Shown here one piece after another: positions 1-7,878 of a stretch of 64,000 bases of DNA. The notes below the pieces were generated by a model. It had not been told where the DNA came from and did not search any database. It saw nothing but the letters and a program-made list of their open reading frames with translations. The stretch is taken from assembly GCA_020025205.1 (NCBI GenBank), contig JAHHSO010000001.1, positions 87,505 through 151,504 on the forward strand. Direction: 5' to 3'. The DNA is from Christensenellaceae bacterium. Lineage in GTDB: Bacteria; Bacillota; Clostridia; Christensenellales; Aristaeellaceae. The translations under genes and the position numbers were made by a program. Numbering within the stretch: the first letter of the stretch is position 1; each line of letters begins with the position of its first letter.

Positions 1-2
1 TT

Positions 3-875
3 ATCGAGGTGGGACTTGGCGGACGGCTGGACCCCACCAACATCGTGAAACCTCTTGTGTCTGTGATTACAGAAGTCGGCATGGATCACATGCAGTATTT
101 GGGCAGCACGATTGAAGAGATTGCGCTGGAAAAAGCAGGTATCATGAAGCCTGGCGTTCCGGTCTCACTGGGGGCGCAGGAAAAGGCGGCTCGAAATGTG
201 CTTATGGCGGCGGCGAAGGGGCTGGATATTCCCGTCATCGATCTGGATGCGCAAAATGTCCGCGCGGATCAAAAGGGCGTCACGTTTGATGTGCAGACGA
301 AAGGGGAAACGATCCGCGATGTGCATGTGTCTCTGTGCGGCCGTCATCAGGCTGAAAATGCCTGCGCGGCGCTGGGGGCGGTGCTGGCGCTCAGAAAGCA
401 CGGCTTTGCAATCACGCTGGAAGCTGTTCGCCGGGGCATGGAAAACGTGTCGTGGCCCGGGCGATTGGAATACTTTGGTCAGGTTCTTTTGGACGGCGCC
501 CACAATGATCCCGGCGTGCGCGCGCTGTGTGCGTACTGCGACGACTTTTTGGATAAAGAAAAAACCGTGCTTCTTTCCGGCATGATGAAGGACAAGGAGA
601 CGGAAAAGATGTGCAAAAGATTGTCCACCCGCGTGCGCTGCGTCGTGTGCACAAGGCCCAATGTGCCGCGTGCGATGGAGGCGGACGAGCTTTGCGAAGC
701 ATTTGAAATGGAAGGGGTTCACGCCTATGCGGAGCCGGATGCGGCGCGGGCGCTGGAAAAGGCGCGCGGACTTGCCGGACCCAACGGGCTTGTGCTGGCG
801 GCTGGTTCCCTGTATCTGATTGGCGAAATTCGCACGGTTTTGCGCAAGGAAAAGGAGTTTGCTCATGTCATTTGA
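3..875 (+). CDS. folC: Folylpolyglutamate synthase / dihydrofolate synthase, C-terminal part (5' truncated by the window edge)
   Basis: The reading frame is already open at base 3, so the gene begins outside the window and the GTG at base 9 is an internal Val codon. The first residues, IEVGLGGRLDPTN, match the FolC/Mur-ligase signature E-x-GLGGR-x-D-x-TN. Further on, LLDGAHNDPG is the family motif at the start of the Mur-ligase C-terminal domain. FolC adds glutamates to folates and, in many bacteria, also makes dihydrofolate in the cytoplasm. The stop overlaps the rsmH start by 11 bp, so the two are probably co-transcribed. The ATP P-loop lies upstream and cannot be checked. Confidence 0.9.
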   Translation: MEVGLGGRLDPTNIVKPLVSVITEVGMDHMQYLGSTIEEIALEKAGIMKPGVPVSLGAQEKAARNVLMAAAKGLDIPVIDLDAQNVRADQKGVTFDVQTKGETIRDVHVSLCGRHQAENACAALGAVLALRKHGFAITLEAVRRGMENVSWPGRLEYFGQVLLDGAHNDPGVRALCAYCDDFLDKEKTVLLSGMMKDKETEKMCKRLSTRVRCVVCTRPNVPRAMEADELCEAFEMEGVHAYAEPDAARALEKARGLAGPNGLVLAAGSLYLIGEIRTVLRKEKEFAHVI

Positions 876-1812
876 ACACATCAGTGTGATGCTGATGCCC
901 ACGGTGGATATGCTGGACGTCCGAAAGGGCGGCATCTATGTGGACGGAACGCTCGGCGGCGGCGGTCACAGCGCGGAAATTTTGCGTCGGCTTGACGGCA
1001 CCGGCCATCTGTACGGCATCGACCGCGACAACGATGCGCTCGCGGCAGCAACGGGGCGACTGGGCGGAGCGGGCAATTTTACCGCTGTCAAGGGCAATTT
1101 TCACGATGTCCGGGAACTGCTTCGGGCGCGCGGCGTGGAGAAGATTGACGGCATGATGATTGACCTTGGCGTCAGCTCCTATCAGTTGGATACGGCTGAC
1201 CGCGGCTTTTCCTATCATGCGGATGCACCGCTGGATATGCGCATGGATCAGGATCAGACGCTGACCGCGCGAGAGATTGTCAACACATGGCCGAAAGAGG
1301 AGCTTGTGCGCATTTTGCGCGACTACGCCGAGGAAAAGTGGGCGGCGCGCATTGCGGATATCATTCTGGAACACCGCGCGGAGAAGCCGCTGGAGACAAC
1401 CGGCGATCTGGTTGCCTGCGTCGATGCGGCGATCCCGAAAAAAATCCGCATGAAGGACAGCGGCCACAGCGCACGCCGCACATTTCAGGCGCTGCGCATT
1501 GCGGTCAACGACGAACTCGATCCGCTTAAAAAAGCACTGGAAGACATGGCCGATATGCTCAATCCGGGCGGCCATTTGGCGGTGATTACCTTCCATTCTC
1601 TGGAGGACAGGATCGTCAAGCAGACGTTCAGACGTCTGGCGAATCCCTGCACCTGCCCGCCGCATATCCCGGTGTGCATCTGCGGCAAAAAGCCGACTGT
1701 GCGCGTACTTGGGGGCGGCGGCGTCAAACCGTCTGCCGAAGAGGTCGCAGAAAACCCGCGTGCAAGGAGCGCCATGCTCCGCGGCTGCGAAAAGCTGGAA
1801 ACCGCAGACTAA
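865..1812 (+). CDS. rsmH: 16S rRNA (cytosine(1402)-N(4))-methyltransferase RsmH (MraW)
   Basis: A 315-residue protein, the normal RsmH length. The SAM-binding motif YVDGTLGGGGHS, the acidic IDRD after it, the block DLGVSSYQLD...RGFSY, PLDMRMD, and the C-terminal VITFHSLEDRIVK are all present. It methylates N4 of C1402 in the 16S rRNA decoding centre. I chose the ATG at 865 because AAAGGAG lies 7 bases upstream; an in-frame upstream start would run deep into folC and has no such site. In most Firmicutes rsmH heads the dcw cell-division cluster between mraZ and ftsL. Here folC precedes it and a terminator follows, so it is separated from dcw genes. Confidence 0.96.
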   Translation: MSFEHISVMLMPTVDMLDVRKGGIYVDGTLGGGGHSAEILRRLDGTGHLYGIDRDNDALAAATGRLGGAGNFTAVKGNFHDVRELLRARGVEKIDGMMIDLGVSSYQLDTADRGFSYHADAPLDMRMDQDQTLTAREIVNTWPKEELVRILRDYAEEKWAARIADIILEHRAEKPLETTGDLVACVDAAIPKKIRMKDSGHSARRTFQALRIAVNDELDPLKKALEDMADMLNPGGHLAVITFHSLEDRIVKQTFRRLANPCTCPPHIPVCICGKKPTVRVLGGGGVKPSAEEVAENPRARSAMLRGCEKLETAD

Positions 1813-1909
1813 CGTAAAAACGCCGCGAAGCGAAGAAGGGCGTTTGAGGGACTTGTCCCTCAAGCGGGTTTGGACGTCAGCCCATCGTACCCTCTAATGA
1901 TAAAAAATA

Positions 1910-1937
1910 AGGCCGCTTTCCCAAGAAGGCGGCTTTT
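1910..1937 (+). terminator. Intrinsic terminator after rsmH
   Basis: GCCGCTTT (1912-1919) pairs with AAGGCGGC (1926-1933) with one G-T wobble, loop CCCAAG, followed by TTTT. It ends the folC-rsmH transcript. Confidence 0.75.
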
Positions 1938-2156
1938 GCATGTCAAAATGATTGGAACTTGGAAAACGAGAAAGAGGGTGTTTATTCGGATTTCCTTCAT
2001 GAAACACGTGACTGCACTGTTTCTGCCTGCCAAGTTTTGACGATACAGGGACCATTGAAAAAAGAAAAGCACTGACTGGCATGAAGAAATCATAAAAAAT
2101 GCGGCAGGGTAAATCATCCCTGAGAAGAAATGCTGGTATTTTGGTCGAATATCTTG

Positions 2157-2162
2157 TATAAT
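2157..2162 (+). promoter_or_regulatory. Probable -10 element for the darA-holB-ricT operon
   Basis: Perfect TATAAT 71 bases upstream of the darA start codon. At 17 bp spacing the -35 position reads TGGTAT, a poor match, so an activator or a weak promoter is possible. Confidence 0.5.
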
Positions 2163-2177
2163 AAGCCCGAGGCCTAA

Positions 2178-2196
2178 CTGCACCGCAGGGGTGCAG
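2178..2196 (+). promoter_or_regulatory. Hairpin in the predicted darA 5' leader
   Basis: CTGCACC (2178-2184) and GGTGCAG (2190-2196) form a perfect 7-bp stem with loop GCAGG, starting 16 bases after the TATAAT. There is no T-tract, so it is not a terminator. It may stabilise the mRNA or bind a protein. Confidence 0.4.
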
Positions 2197-2232
2197 CGGT
2201 ACTTCCATCAAAATAAATGGAGGAAATAGATT

Positions 2233-2562
2233 GTGAAACTGATTGTTGCAATTGTGCAGGACGAAGACGCGGGGCGTCTGGTGTCCGCACTGATGGATAA
2301 AGGATTCGGCGTCACCAAGCTCGCCACGACTGGCGGCTTCCTGCGCGCGGGCAATACGACGCTCATCAGCGGCGTGGAAAATGACAAGCTGGACGGTGCG
2401 CTGGAAGTGATTGAAAAGATCTGCAAGAGCCGCGAGCAGATCACAGCCTCTACGACGCCCATGAACGGAACGGGCGGCGTCTATGTGCCTTACCCGATTC
2501 ACGTCAAGGTTGGCGGCGCGACCATTTTCGTTCTTGAGGTGGATCAATTCCTGAAGGTATGA
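2233..2562 (+). CDS. darA: Cyclic-di-AMP-binding PII-like receptor DarA (PstA/YaaQ, DUF970)
   Basis: A 109-residue protein, the usual size for DarA. The sequence begins MKLIVAIVQDEDAG and contains GFGVTKLATTGGFLRAGNTTL, the signature of this PII-like cytosolic family, whose trimers bind cyclic di-AMP between subunits. What DarA signals to is not established. The start is GTG at 2233, 9 bases after GGAGG. The stop overlaps the holB start in an ATGA arrangement, so translation is probably coupled. In Bacillus subtilis the order is tmk-yaaQ-yaaR-holB-yaaT; here tmk and yaaR are missing but darA-holB-ricT is kept. Confidence 0.93.
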   Translation: MKLIVAIVQDEDAGRLVSALMDKGFGVTKLATTGGFLRAGNTTLISGVENDKLDGALEVIEKICKSREQITASTTPMNGTGGVYVPYPIHVKVGGATIFVLEVDQFLKV

Positions 2563-3530
2563 TGACGTTTTCAGATTTCAGGGGGCAGTCTGCGCATATC
2601 GGCCAGCTTCAGACGGACTTTGCGCGGGGACATTATGTCCATGCCTACCTGTTTACCGGGCCGAAGGGCACGGGAAAGCGTTCGGTGGCGCAGCTCTGCG
2701 CACAAACGGCGCTGTGCAGGGGAGAAGATAAACCCTGCGGGATGTGCGGCCCGTGTCGGCGTGTGCTTTCAGGCACACATCCGGATGTGCATACGGTTGT
2801 CCCCGAAAAAGGAAAAAAGATCATTGGCGTGGGCGTCATGCGTGAGATGCTGGAGGAGGTTGCCGTCAAGTCTTTTGAGGACGGGGCGAAGGTGATCCTC
2901 ATTCCCGAGGCCGACCGCATGAATGCAGCCAGCCAGAACTGCCTGCTCAAAACGCTGGAAGAACCGCCGGAAGCGACGGTTTTCTTCCTGATTACCGATC
3001 AGCCGGCGGCATTGCTTCCGACCGTTGTGTCCCGCTGCCGCATTGTGCGCTTTCATCCGCTGAGCATTGACGAAGCGGCGGCACGGCTTGTTCAGCTGGG
3101 CGAAAGCCCGAACATGGCCAGAACCAAGGCGATGATGGCTGAAGGCTGTGTTGGGCAGGCACTTGAAATTGATGAAAATCAGCTGTCTGTGCGTCAGGAA
3201 CTGACCAGAGACGTCTTTTCTGTTCATCGGGCGGGTGATGTGCTCGCCGTGGTGAATGCTTATAAAGGAGAGAGGGAGAAAAAGGCTCTGGACGTACTGG
3301 AAGGTGCGCTCCGCGATATCCTCGGCCAGCAGGCCGGCGGTGTATCCATTGAGGGCTATGCGCCTCAGGCACAGGCATATGCGCAGACAGTGCCTTTGAC
3401 GGGCGGTCTTGCGCTCATGCAGCAAATTACTAAAGCGCGCAAGATGATCGCCAGCAATGTGGCGTTTGCCTCGGCCTTTGAATCTGTCCTGCTCACTGTA
3501 TCGGAGGAATATGCCAAATGGCCATGGTAA
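2559..3530 (+). CDS. holB: DNA polymerase III subunit delta' (HolB)
   Basis: A 323-residue AAA+ clamp-loader subunit. The P-loop GPKGTGK is at residues 34-40, followed by Arg rather than Ser/Thr as is common in delta' subunits that do not hydrolyse ATP. Four cysteines at about 53, 60, 63 and 66 form the zinc module of DnaX/HolB proteins. IPEADRMNAASQNCLLKTLEEPP and SRCRIVRF are the conserved Walker B, sensor 1 and SRC regions. Delta' works with delta and tau/gamma to load the beta clamp at the replication fork. The start ATG overlaps the darA stop by 4 bases; a second ATG follows directly. The 3' end overlaps ricT by 13 bases. Confidence 0.94.
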   Translation: MMTFSDFRGQSAHIGQLQTDFARGHYVHAYLFTGPKGTGKRSVAQLCAQTALCRGEDKPCGMCGPCRRVLSGTHPDVHTVVPEKGKKIIGVGVMREMLEEVAVKSFEDGAKVILIPEADRMNAASQNCLLKTLEEPPEATVFFLITDQPAALLPTVVSRCRIVRFHPLSIDEAAARLVQLGESPNMARTKAMMAEGCVGQALEIDENQLSVRQELTRDVFSVHRAGDVLAVVNAYKGEREKKALDVLEGALRDILGQQAGGVSIEGYAPQAQAYAQTVPLTGGLALMQQITKARKMIASNVAFASAFESVLLTVSEEYAKWPW

Positions 3531-4645
3531 TCAGGGTGCGCTTTAAGCGCGCCAGCAAATTATATGATTTTGACCCGAACGGGTTTGAACTGCATAACGG
3601 CATGATGGTTGTGACGGAAACGGCGCGCGGCGTGGAGCTGGGCGAGTGCATGTCCGGCATCATAGATGTGCCGGACGATCATCTGGTTCTGCCGCTCAAG
3701 CCCATTATCCGCATTGCGACTGAACAGGATCTGGCGATTCAGAAGAGCAACGAGCAGCGCGAAAAAGAAGCGTTTGCCATTGCACTGGATCGCATTGCCG
3801 ATCATGGGCTGGAGATGAAGCTGGTGGATGTCGAATATGCATTCGATCACTCCAAGATCATCTTCTATTTCACCGCAAACGGACGTGTAGACTTCAGGAT
3901 GCTGGTCAAGAACCTGGCGAGCATCTTCAAAACCCGCATCGAGCTGCGCCAGATTGGCGTGCGCGATGAGGCTAAAATGCTGGGCGGAATTGGCCCGTGC
4001 GGCAGGCCGATCTGCTGCCGATCTTTTTTGAGCGACTTCACGCCTGTGTCCATCAAGATGGCCAAGGAGCAGAACCTGTCGCTCAACCCGACTAAGATTT
4101 CCGGACTGTGTGACCGGCTCATGTGCTGCCTCAAGTACGAACAGGATCAGTATGAAGCGACCCGCAAGCGCATGCCGCGCGTGGGGCGCGAGATTCTCAC
4201 CCCTGACGGCGTGGGCACAATTAACGCGATCAATGTTCTGGAAGAAACTGTGCGTGTGCGCATTGCAGTGGGCGATTCGTTTGAACTGAGGGAATACCCG
4301 ATTGACGATTGCCAGCGTCCGGAGCAGGAGAAGCAGCAGCCTGCTGTCAGCGAGGAAGAAAAACAGACTGCGCAGCCGGAAAAGAAGGACAAACTGCGTA
4401 CCAATGCAATCAAGCCGCGGCCTGTGCGCGAGAGCCAGAAGTCCGAAGAGGAAAAAGCTGAAAACAGGGACGAAAATAAAGTAAAATCAGAGAATCAAAA
4501 GAAAAACATGCCGAATCCGGAACGCCGGAAGGAGCCAAAAACAACCGTACAGCCTGAACAGATTCAGGAAGTGGAGCCGGAAGAATTGCTCCGAGGCGAC
4601 GTTCTCCAGATTCGCGAGGACGAACAGCCGGAAGATCTTCTGTAA
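3518..4645 (+). CDS. ricT: PSP1-domain protein RicT (YaaT) with a long charged tail
   Basis: Residues 1 to about 265 are the PSP1 domain, including GGIGPCGRPICCRSFL and LCDRLMCCLKYE, whose cysteines (161, 166, 167, 198, 203, 204) correspond to those that bind [4Fe-4S] in B. subtilis RicT. There RicT acts with RicA and RicF on RNase Y specificity, sporulation, competence and biofilm regulation. Typical RicT proteins have about 275 residues. This one has 375 because of a lysine- and glutamate-rich, low-complexity tail that is probably disordered. The gene starts inside the end of holB, the conserved Firmicutes arrangement. No RicA or RicF gene is visible in the window. Confidence 0.93.
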   Translation: MAMVIRVRFKRASKLYDFDPNGFELHNGMMVVTETARGVELGECMSGIIDVPDDHLVLPLKPIIRIATEQDLAIQKSNEQREKEAFAIALDRIADHGLEMKLVDVEYAFDHSKIIFYFTANGRVDFRMLVKNLASIFKTRIELRQIGVRDEAKMLGGIGPCGRPICCRSFLSDFTPVSIKMAKEQNLSLNPTKISGLCDRLMCCLKYEQDQYEATRKRMPRVGREILTPDGVGTINAINVLEETVRVRIAVGDSFELREYPIDDCQRPEQEKQQPAVSEEEKQTAQPEKKDKLRTNAIKPRPVRESQKSEEEKAENRDENKVKSENQKKNMPNPERRKEPKTTVQPEQIQEVEPEELLRGDVLQIREDEQPEDLL

Positions 4646-4656
4646 GAAAATATGCC

Positions 4657-4685
4657 TTGCAATTCACAAAACTGCGTGATAAAAT
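4657..4685 (+). promoter_or_regulatory. Sigma-A-type promoter for the ferredoxin gene
   Basis: TTGCAA (4657-4662), 17-bp spacer, TAAAAT (4680-4685), 43 bases upstream of the ferredoxin ATG. Confidence 0.7.
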
Positions 4686-4728
4686 GTTTATAGGGATAAA
4701 ACCCTATTACATGATGGAGGTGAAATGT

Positions 4729-4899
4729 ATGGCTTATAAGATTACTGATGACTGCATCTCCTGCGGCGTTTGCGCGAGCAATTGCCCGGTCAATGCAATC
4801 AGCGAGGGCGACGGCAAGTTTGTGATTGACGCGGATACCTGCATTGAGTGTGGTGCTTGCGCCGAGAACTGCCCGGTCGGTGCTCCGGTTCAGGCCTAA
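4729..4899 (+). CDS. 2[4Fe-4S] ferredoxin
   Basis: A 56-residue clostridial-type ferredoxin with two motifs, CISCGVCASNCP and CIECGACAENCP, each C-x2-C-x2-C-x3-CP, enough for two [4Fe-4S] clusters. It is a soluble low-potential electron carrier typical of anaerobic fermenters. The start at 4729 follows GGAGGTG with good spacing; in-frame starts further upstream run into the promoter. The gene has its own promoter and terminator, so it is monocistronic. Confidence 0.97.
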   Translation: MAYKITDDCISCGVCASNCPVNAISEGDGKFVIDADTCIECGACAENCPVGAPVQA

Positions 4900-4910
4900 T
4901 TGGGCGACAG

Positions 4911-4946
4911 AAGATGCATTCGGTTTTCATCGAATGCATCTTTTTT
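4911..4946 (+). terminator. Strong intrinsic terminator after the ferredoxin gene
   Basis: AAGATGCATTCG (4911-4922) and CGAATGCATCTT (4931-4942) form a perfect 12-bp stem with an 8-base loop, running into T's to 4946. Confidence 0.92.
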
Positions 4947-5005
4947 CGATTTTAAACCCATGTTTTGATGGGAGCGCGCTTGCAAAGCGCAGGAAGGACG
5001 GAACC

Positions 5006-6253
5006 ATGAAGGGGAAAAACGATCTGTCGTCGGGCACAAAGGCGATGCTCGTTTTGACGAGCGTTGTAGTCTTGGCCTGCGTTGTTTTTCTGGCGCGCAT
5101 TTTAAGCAGAGCGCCGGATCTCAAGGAAGCCTTTGCGCTTTTTCCGGCGGAGGAAGTGGTGCCGGATGAACCGGATGAACAGCTGAAGGTGGAGCCTGTT
5201 CCGACACGGGTTCAGGAAAAGAGCACCCCAGTGCCTCAAAAAGAACGGCCTGTTCTTCGCATGACGCTGGCGGCAGCGGGTACGGTTTACGCGCCCAGGG
5301 CAATTCGGGAAAGCGTGGAAGAGCGGGATGGACATTACGATTTTTCAAATGTGTTTGAAGGGTTGGGCGATACACTCAGCAGGGCAGATCTTTCCATCGT
5401 AACGCTTGAAACCACGGCTGCAGGCAGAGAAGAGGGGTATGACAACTACAATACTCCGCCGCAGATTCTGGATGCGCTCAGAGATGCGGGGGTGGATCTT
5501 GTTGCGCTGGCAACGGAGCGGGCGCTGGACAAGGGATATAAAGGGCTGGATATCACAAAAAGCGAATTGACATCGCGCGGCATGGCCTGTGCAGGCGTTC
5601 GTGAGGACGGACAGAGTACGGCGACGATGCTCAATGTCGGCGGCATACAGGTGGCCGTATTGGCTTATTCATATGGACTGAGCGAAGCGGGAAAAACGCA
5701 GACCCGAAGCGATGCACGCGGCGTTTTGGCCATGCTGGACACGGAACGTATGACGCGGGATATCACTCGCGCCCGAGCGGAAGGCGCACAGGTGGTGGTG
5801 GTTTTGCCGCATTGGGGCACAAAGAATAAGCAGGAGATTCCTCAGAACGTGCGAGTGATGGCCGGAACATTGGCCAGAGCAGGTGCTGATGTGATCCTGG
5901 GCACACATCCGAATGTGGTTCAGGAGACAGAAAGACTGCGAGTCACACGAGCCGATGGATTGGAATATGAAACGGTCGTCTGCTATTCGCTGGGCAGTCT
6001 TTTGACAGATGCCCGGACGGAGCTGAACACGGCAGGCATGGCGGCACTTCTGCCCATTGAGTACGATTTTCAAACGCGGCGCGTCACGCTGGGAGAGCTG
6101 GAGGTTACGCCGCTGTACGTTGCACGCAGCAGGGAAAATGGGCGGAATGTGTATCGGGTCGTGAAAGCAGAAGATGAAGGAACTGAGCTGAATGAAACAG
6201 AGCGGACGGCTGCACAGCGTGCGTCCGAAATTGTGAGGGAGATTGTCCGATGA
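5006..6253 (+). CDS. CapA/PGA_cap-family protein, membrane-anchored, metal-site residues altered
   Basis: The 415-residue product has one N-terminal membrane segment (about 14-33), a proline- and glutamate-rich linker to about 85, then a CapA fold recognised from PHWGTKNKQEIP, LARAGADVILGTHPNVVQ and YSLGSLLTD. CapA proteins belong to the metallophosphatase superfamily and include poly-gamma-glutamate capsule proteins. Usual metal-ligand motifs are changed: the first GD-x-M is AAGTVYAP (91-98), NLE is TLE (133-135) and GxHPH is GTHPN. The protein may therefore be a binding or scaffold paralogue. The start ATG at 5006 follows AGGAAGGA. The stop overlaps the next gene (ATGA). Confidence 0.82.
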   Translation: MKGKNDLSSGTKAMLVLTSVVVLACVVFLARILSRAPDLKEAFALFPAEEVVPDEPDEQLKVEPVPTRVQEKSTPVPQKERPVLRMTLAAAGTVYAPRAIRESVEERDGHYDFSNVFEGLGDTLSRADLSIVTLETTAAGREEGYDNYNTPPQILDALRDAGVDLVALATERALDKGYKGLDITKSELTSRGMACAGVREDGQSTATMLNVGGIQVAVLAYSYGLSEAGKTQTRSDARGVLAMLDTERMTRDITRARAEGAQVVVVLPHWGTKNKQEIPQNVRVMAGTLARAGADVILGTHPNVVQETERLRVTRADGLEYETVVCYSLGSLLTDARTELNTAGMAALLPIEYDFQTRRVTLGELEVTPLYVARSRENGRNVYRVVKAEDEGTELNETERTAAQRASEIVREIVR

Positions 6254-7293
6254 ACGGAAAGCGAATTGCAGCGTACGGTATTGAAGTGGGCAAAATGGAG
6301 AGAGGACCGCTCAACAAGATCACAGATGTGCCGGGCGTGCGCGTAGGTCATGCGACGATTCGGGATGCACACCATCATACGGGTGTCACGGTGATTCTGC
6401 CATGCGAAGACAATATGTTCAAAAACAAACTGACGGCGGCAAGCTTTGTTCAGAATGGATTTGGAAAGACACAGGGACTTGTGCAGGTGGATGAGCTGGG
6501 GACGCTGGAAACGCCAATCGCGCTGACCAATACGCTGAACATTGGTGTGGTGCATGATGCGATGGTCACGTACATGGCGGGGCGATGTGCTCAGGATCGG
6601 GTACCAATGCAGTCCATCAACCCGGTTGTGGGCGAATGCAACGATGCGTCTTTGAACGCGATTATCGACAGACCGGTCACGGCAGAGCATGTTTTTGAGG
6701 CGATTGAGGCGGCTTGTGTGGACTTTGATGAAGGCGATGTCGGAGCGGGAACGGGCACTGTCTGCCATGGGCTCAAGGGCGGAATAGGCTCGGCATCACG
6801 CGTTTTGACCATTGCCGGAAAGCGTTATACGCTGGGCGTGCTGGTGCAGAGCAACCACGGCTGTCTGGAAGAGTTGACCGTCCGCGGGAGGCGGCTGGGC
6901 GAGGAAATCATTGAAAAGCGCCGCGTTCAACCCAGTCCGGAGCCCAATGACCGCGGCTCCATCATGATGATTACGGCAACGGACTTGCCCGTCTCCGACC
7001 GACAGCTTCGGCGCATTATCAAGCGCTGCGGCGTTGGTTTGGCGCGCTGCGGCTCGTATTTTGGCCACGGAAGCGGCGATGTGATGATTGGTTTTACAAC
7101 AGCAAACCGTATGCCGCACGGAGGAATGCATCGCATCGTTTCTCAGCAGGTGCTGACTGAACATACGCTGGAAATGGCGTTTCGCGCGATGGCAGAGGCG
7201 GCGGAAGAGGCTGTGCTCAACTCCCTTTCCTGTGCCGATGATGTCATGGCCGAGGATGGAACGGTGTACGAGGGAATTGGTCAATATCTGTAA
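6250..7293 (+). CDS. P1-family (DmpA/S58) self-processing aminopeptidase
   Basis: The 347-residue product carries the P1 family blocks ITDVPGVRVGHAT, NTLNIGVVHDA, GDVGAGTGTVCHGLKGGIGSAS and ARCGSYFGHGSGDVMIGF. DmpA-type enzymes cut themselves before a serine that becomes the N-terminal nucleophile of the beta chain; the Gly268-Ser269 step is the likely site here by family comparison. Characterised relatives are L-aminopeptidase/D-esterases or beta-peptidyl aminopeptidases; the substrate here is unknown. No signal peptide is visible, so it is probably cytoplasmic. The ATGA overlap with the CapA-like gene suggests translational coupling. Confidence 0.9.
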   Translation: MNGKRIAAYGIEVGKMERGPLNKITDVPGVRVGHATIRDAHHHTGVTVILPCEDNMFKNKLTAASFVQNGFGKTQGLVQVDELGTLETPIALTNTLNIGVVHDAMVTYMAGRCAQDRVPMQSINPVVGECNDASLNAIIDRPVTAEHVFEAIEAACVDFDEGDVGAGTGTVCHGLKGGIGSASRVLTIAGKRYTLGVLVQSNHGCLEELTVRGRRLGEEIIEKRRVQPSPEPNDRGSIMMITATDLPVSDRQLRRIIKRCGVGLARCGSYFGHGSGDVMIGFTTANRMPHGGMHRIVSQQVLTEHTLEMAFRAMAEAAEEAVLNSLSCADDVMAEDGTVYEGIGQYL

Positions 7294-7308
7294 CTCTATG
7301 GGTAATGA

Positions 7309-7337
7309 AAAATCCACCTGGACAAGGTGGATTTTTT
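7309..7337 (+). terminator. Bidirectional intrinsic terminator
   Basis: AAAATCCACCT (7309-7319), loop GGACA, AGGTGGATTTT (7325-7335), with T's on one side and A's on the other. It ends the P1 peptidase transcript and the convergent acetyltransferase/nth transcript. Confidence 0.9.
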
Positions 7338-7354
7338 GATGGCATGTGAAAGGC

Positions 7355-7819
7355 TTACAGCAATTCCATGTTGATGGATTTTTCGGTGAAGCCGTTTTTT
7401 TCATACATCTTTCTGGCCTGCATATTTCGGGCGTTGACTTGCAGCTCAAGGCCGTCCATGTGCTCTTTCTGCGCTTTATCCTTCATATACTGGAGAAGCT
7501 GACTGCCAATGCCCTGACCGCGGCAGCTTTCTTTGACAACGAGATCGGATATGTACATCACATCTCTTGTCACCTGCTTATCGGACTGGATATGGCGGCG
7601 GGTGAACGTCAGCAAACCGACGACAACATGATCGACTTCGGCTACCAGGAGTTTTTTGTCCTCAATCAGCTGATTAAATTCGCTGGAGGAGAGGACGGTA
7701 TCTGTGGGCTTATAGATATCAGGGCGCCAGTCAATATGCAGTTTCTGAACTTCTTTCATCAAAGATTCTGCGCAGTCGTAATCTTCTGGTGTTCCAAAGC
7801 GAATCATACAGGGGTTCAT
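7355..7819 (-). CDS. GNAT-family N-acetyltransferase
   Basis: A 154-residue single-domain GNAT protein. The acetyl-CoA-binding motif A, VVKESCRGQGIGSQLLQYM, fits Q/R-x-x-G-x-G/A and is followed by the motif B region NARNMQARKMYEKNGF. The acyl acceptor cannot be told from sequence. The ATG at 7819 has GGAGG 7 bases upstream. It lies downstream of nth on the same strand with a 60-base gap and ends at the shared terminator. Confidence 0.88.
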   Translation of the reverse strand: MNPCMIRFGTPEDYDCAESLMKEVQKLHIDWRPDIYKPTDTVLSSSEFNQLIEDKKLLVAEVDHVVVGLLTFTRRHIQSDKQVTRDVMYISDLVVKESCRGQGIGSQLLQYMKDKAQKEHMDGLELQVNARNMQARKMYEKNGFTEKSINMELL

Positions 7820-7878
7820 GTTCCGTCCTCCTTTGAATATTCAGGGATATCACATAGATATAAAGAAAAGATGTAGGT

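Larger units (their letters stand above)
1813..2232 (+). other. 420-base gap between rsmH and darA
   Basis: No supported gene. Directly after rsmH there is a perfect 8-bp hairpin at 1844-1863 (TTGAGGGA, loop CTTG, TCCCTCAA) without a T-tract, then a terminator at 1910-1937. The middle (about 1940-2130) is AT-rich without a recognisable element. The right end holds a TATAAT at 2157 and a 7-bp hairpin in the predicted darA leader. A 107-codon minus-strand frame across this gap has no ribosome-binding site or family signature and was not accepted. Confidence 0.6.

Noticed and set aside
820..864. Longer RsmH start inside folC
   Set aside because: The ATG at 865 has an AAAGGAG at 7 bases and gives the family length; the extension has no homology.
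1860..2183. 107-codon minus-strand frame in the rsmH-darA gap
   Set aside because: No ribosome-binding site, overlaps a terminator, no recognisable family.
4826..5005. N-terminal extension of the CapA-like protein
   Set aside because: It would run through the ferredoxin gene's end and its terminator; the ATG at 5006 has a good ribosome site.
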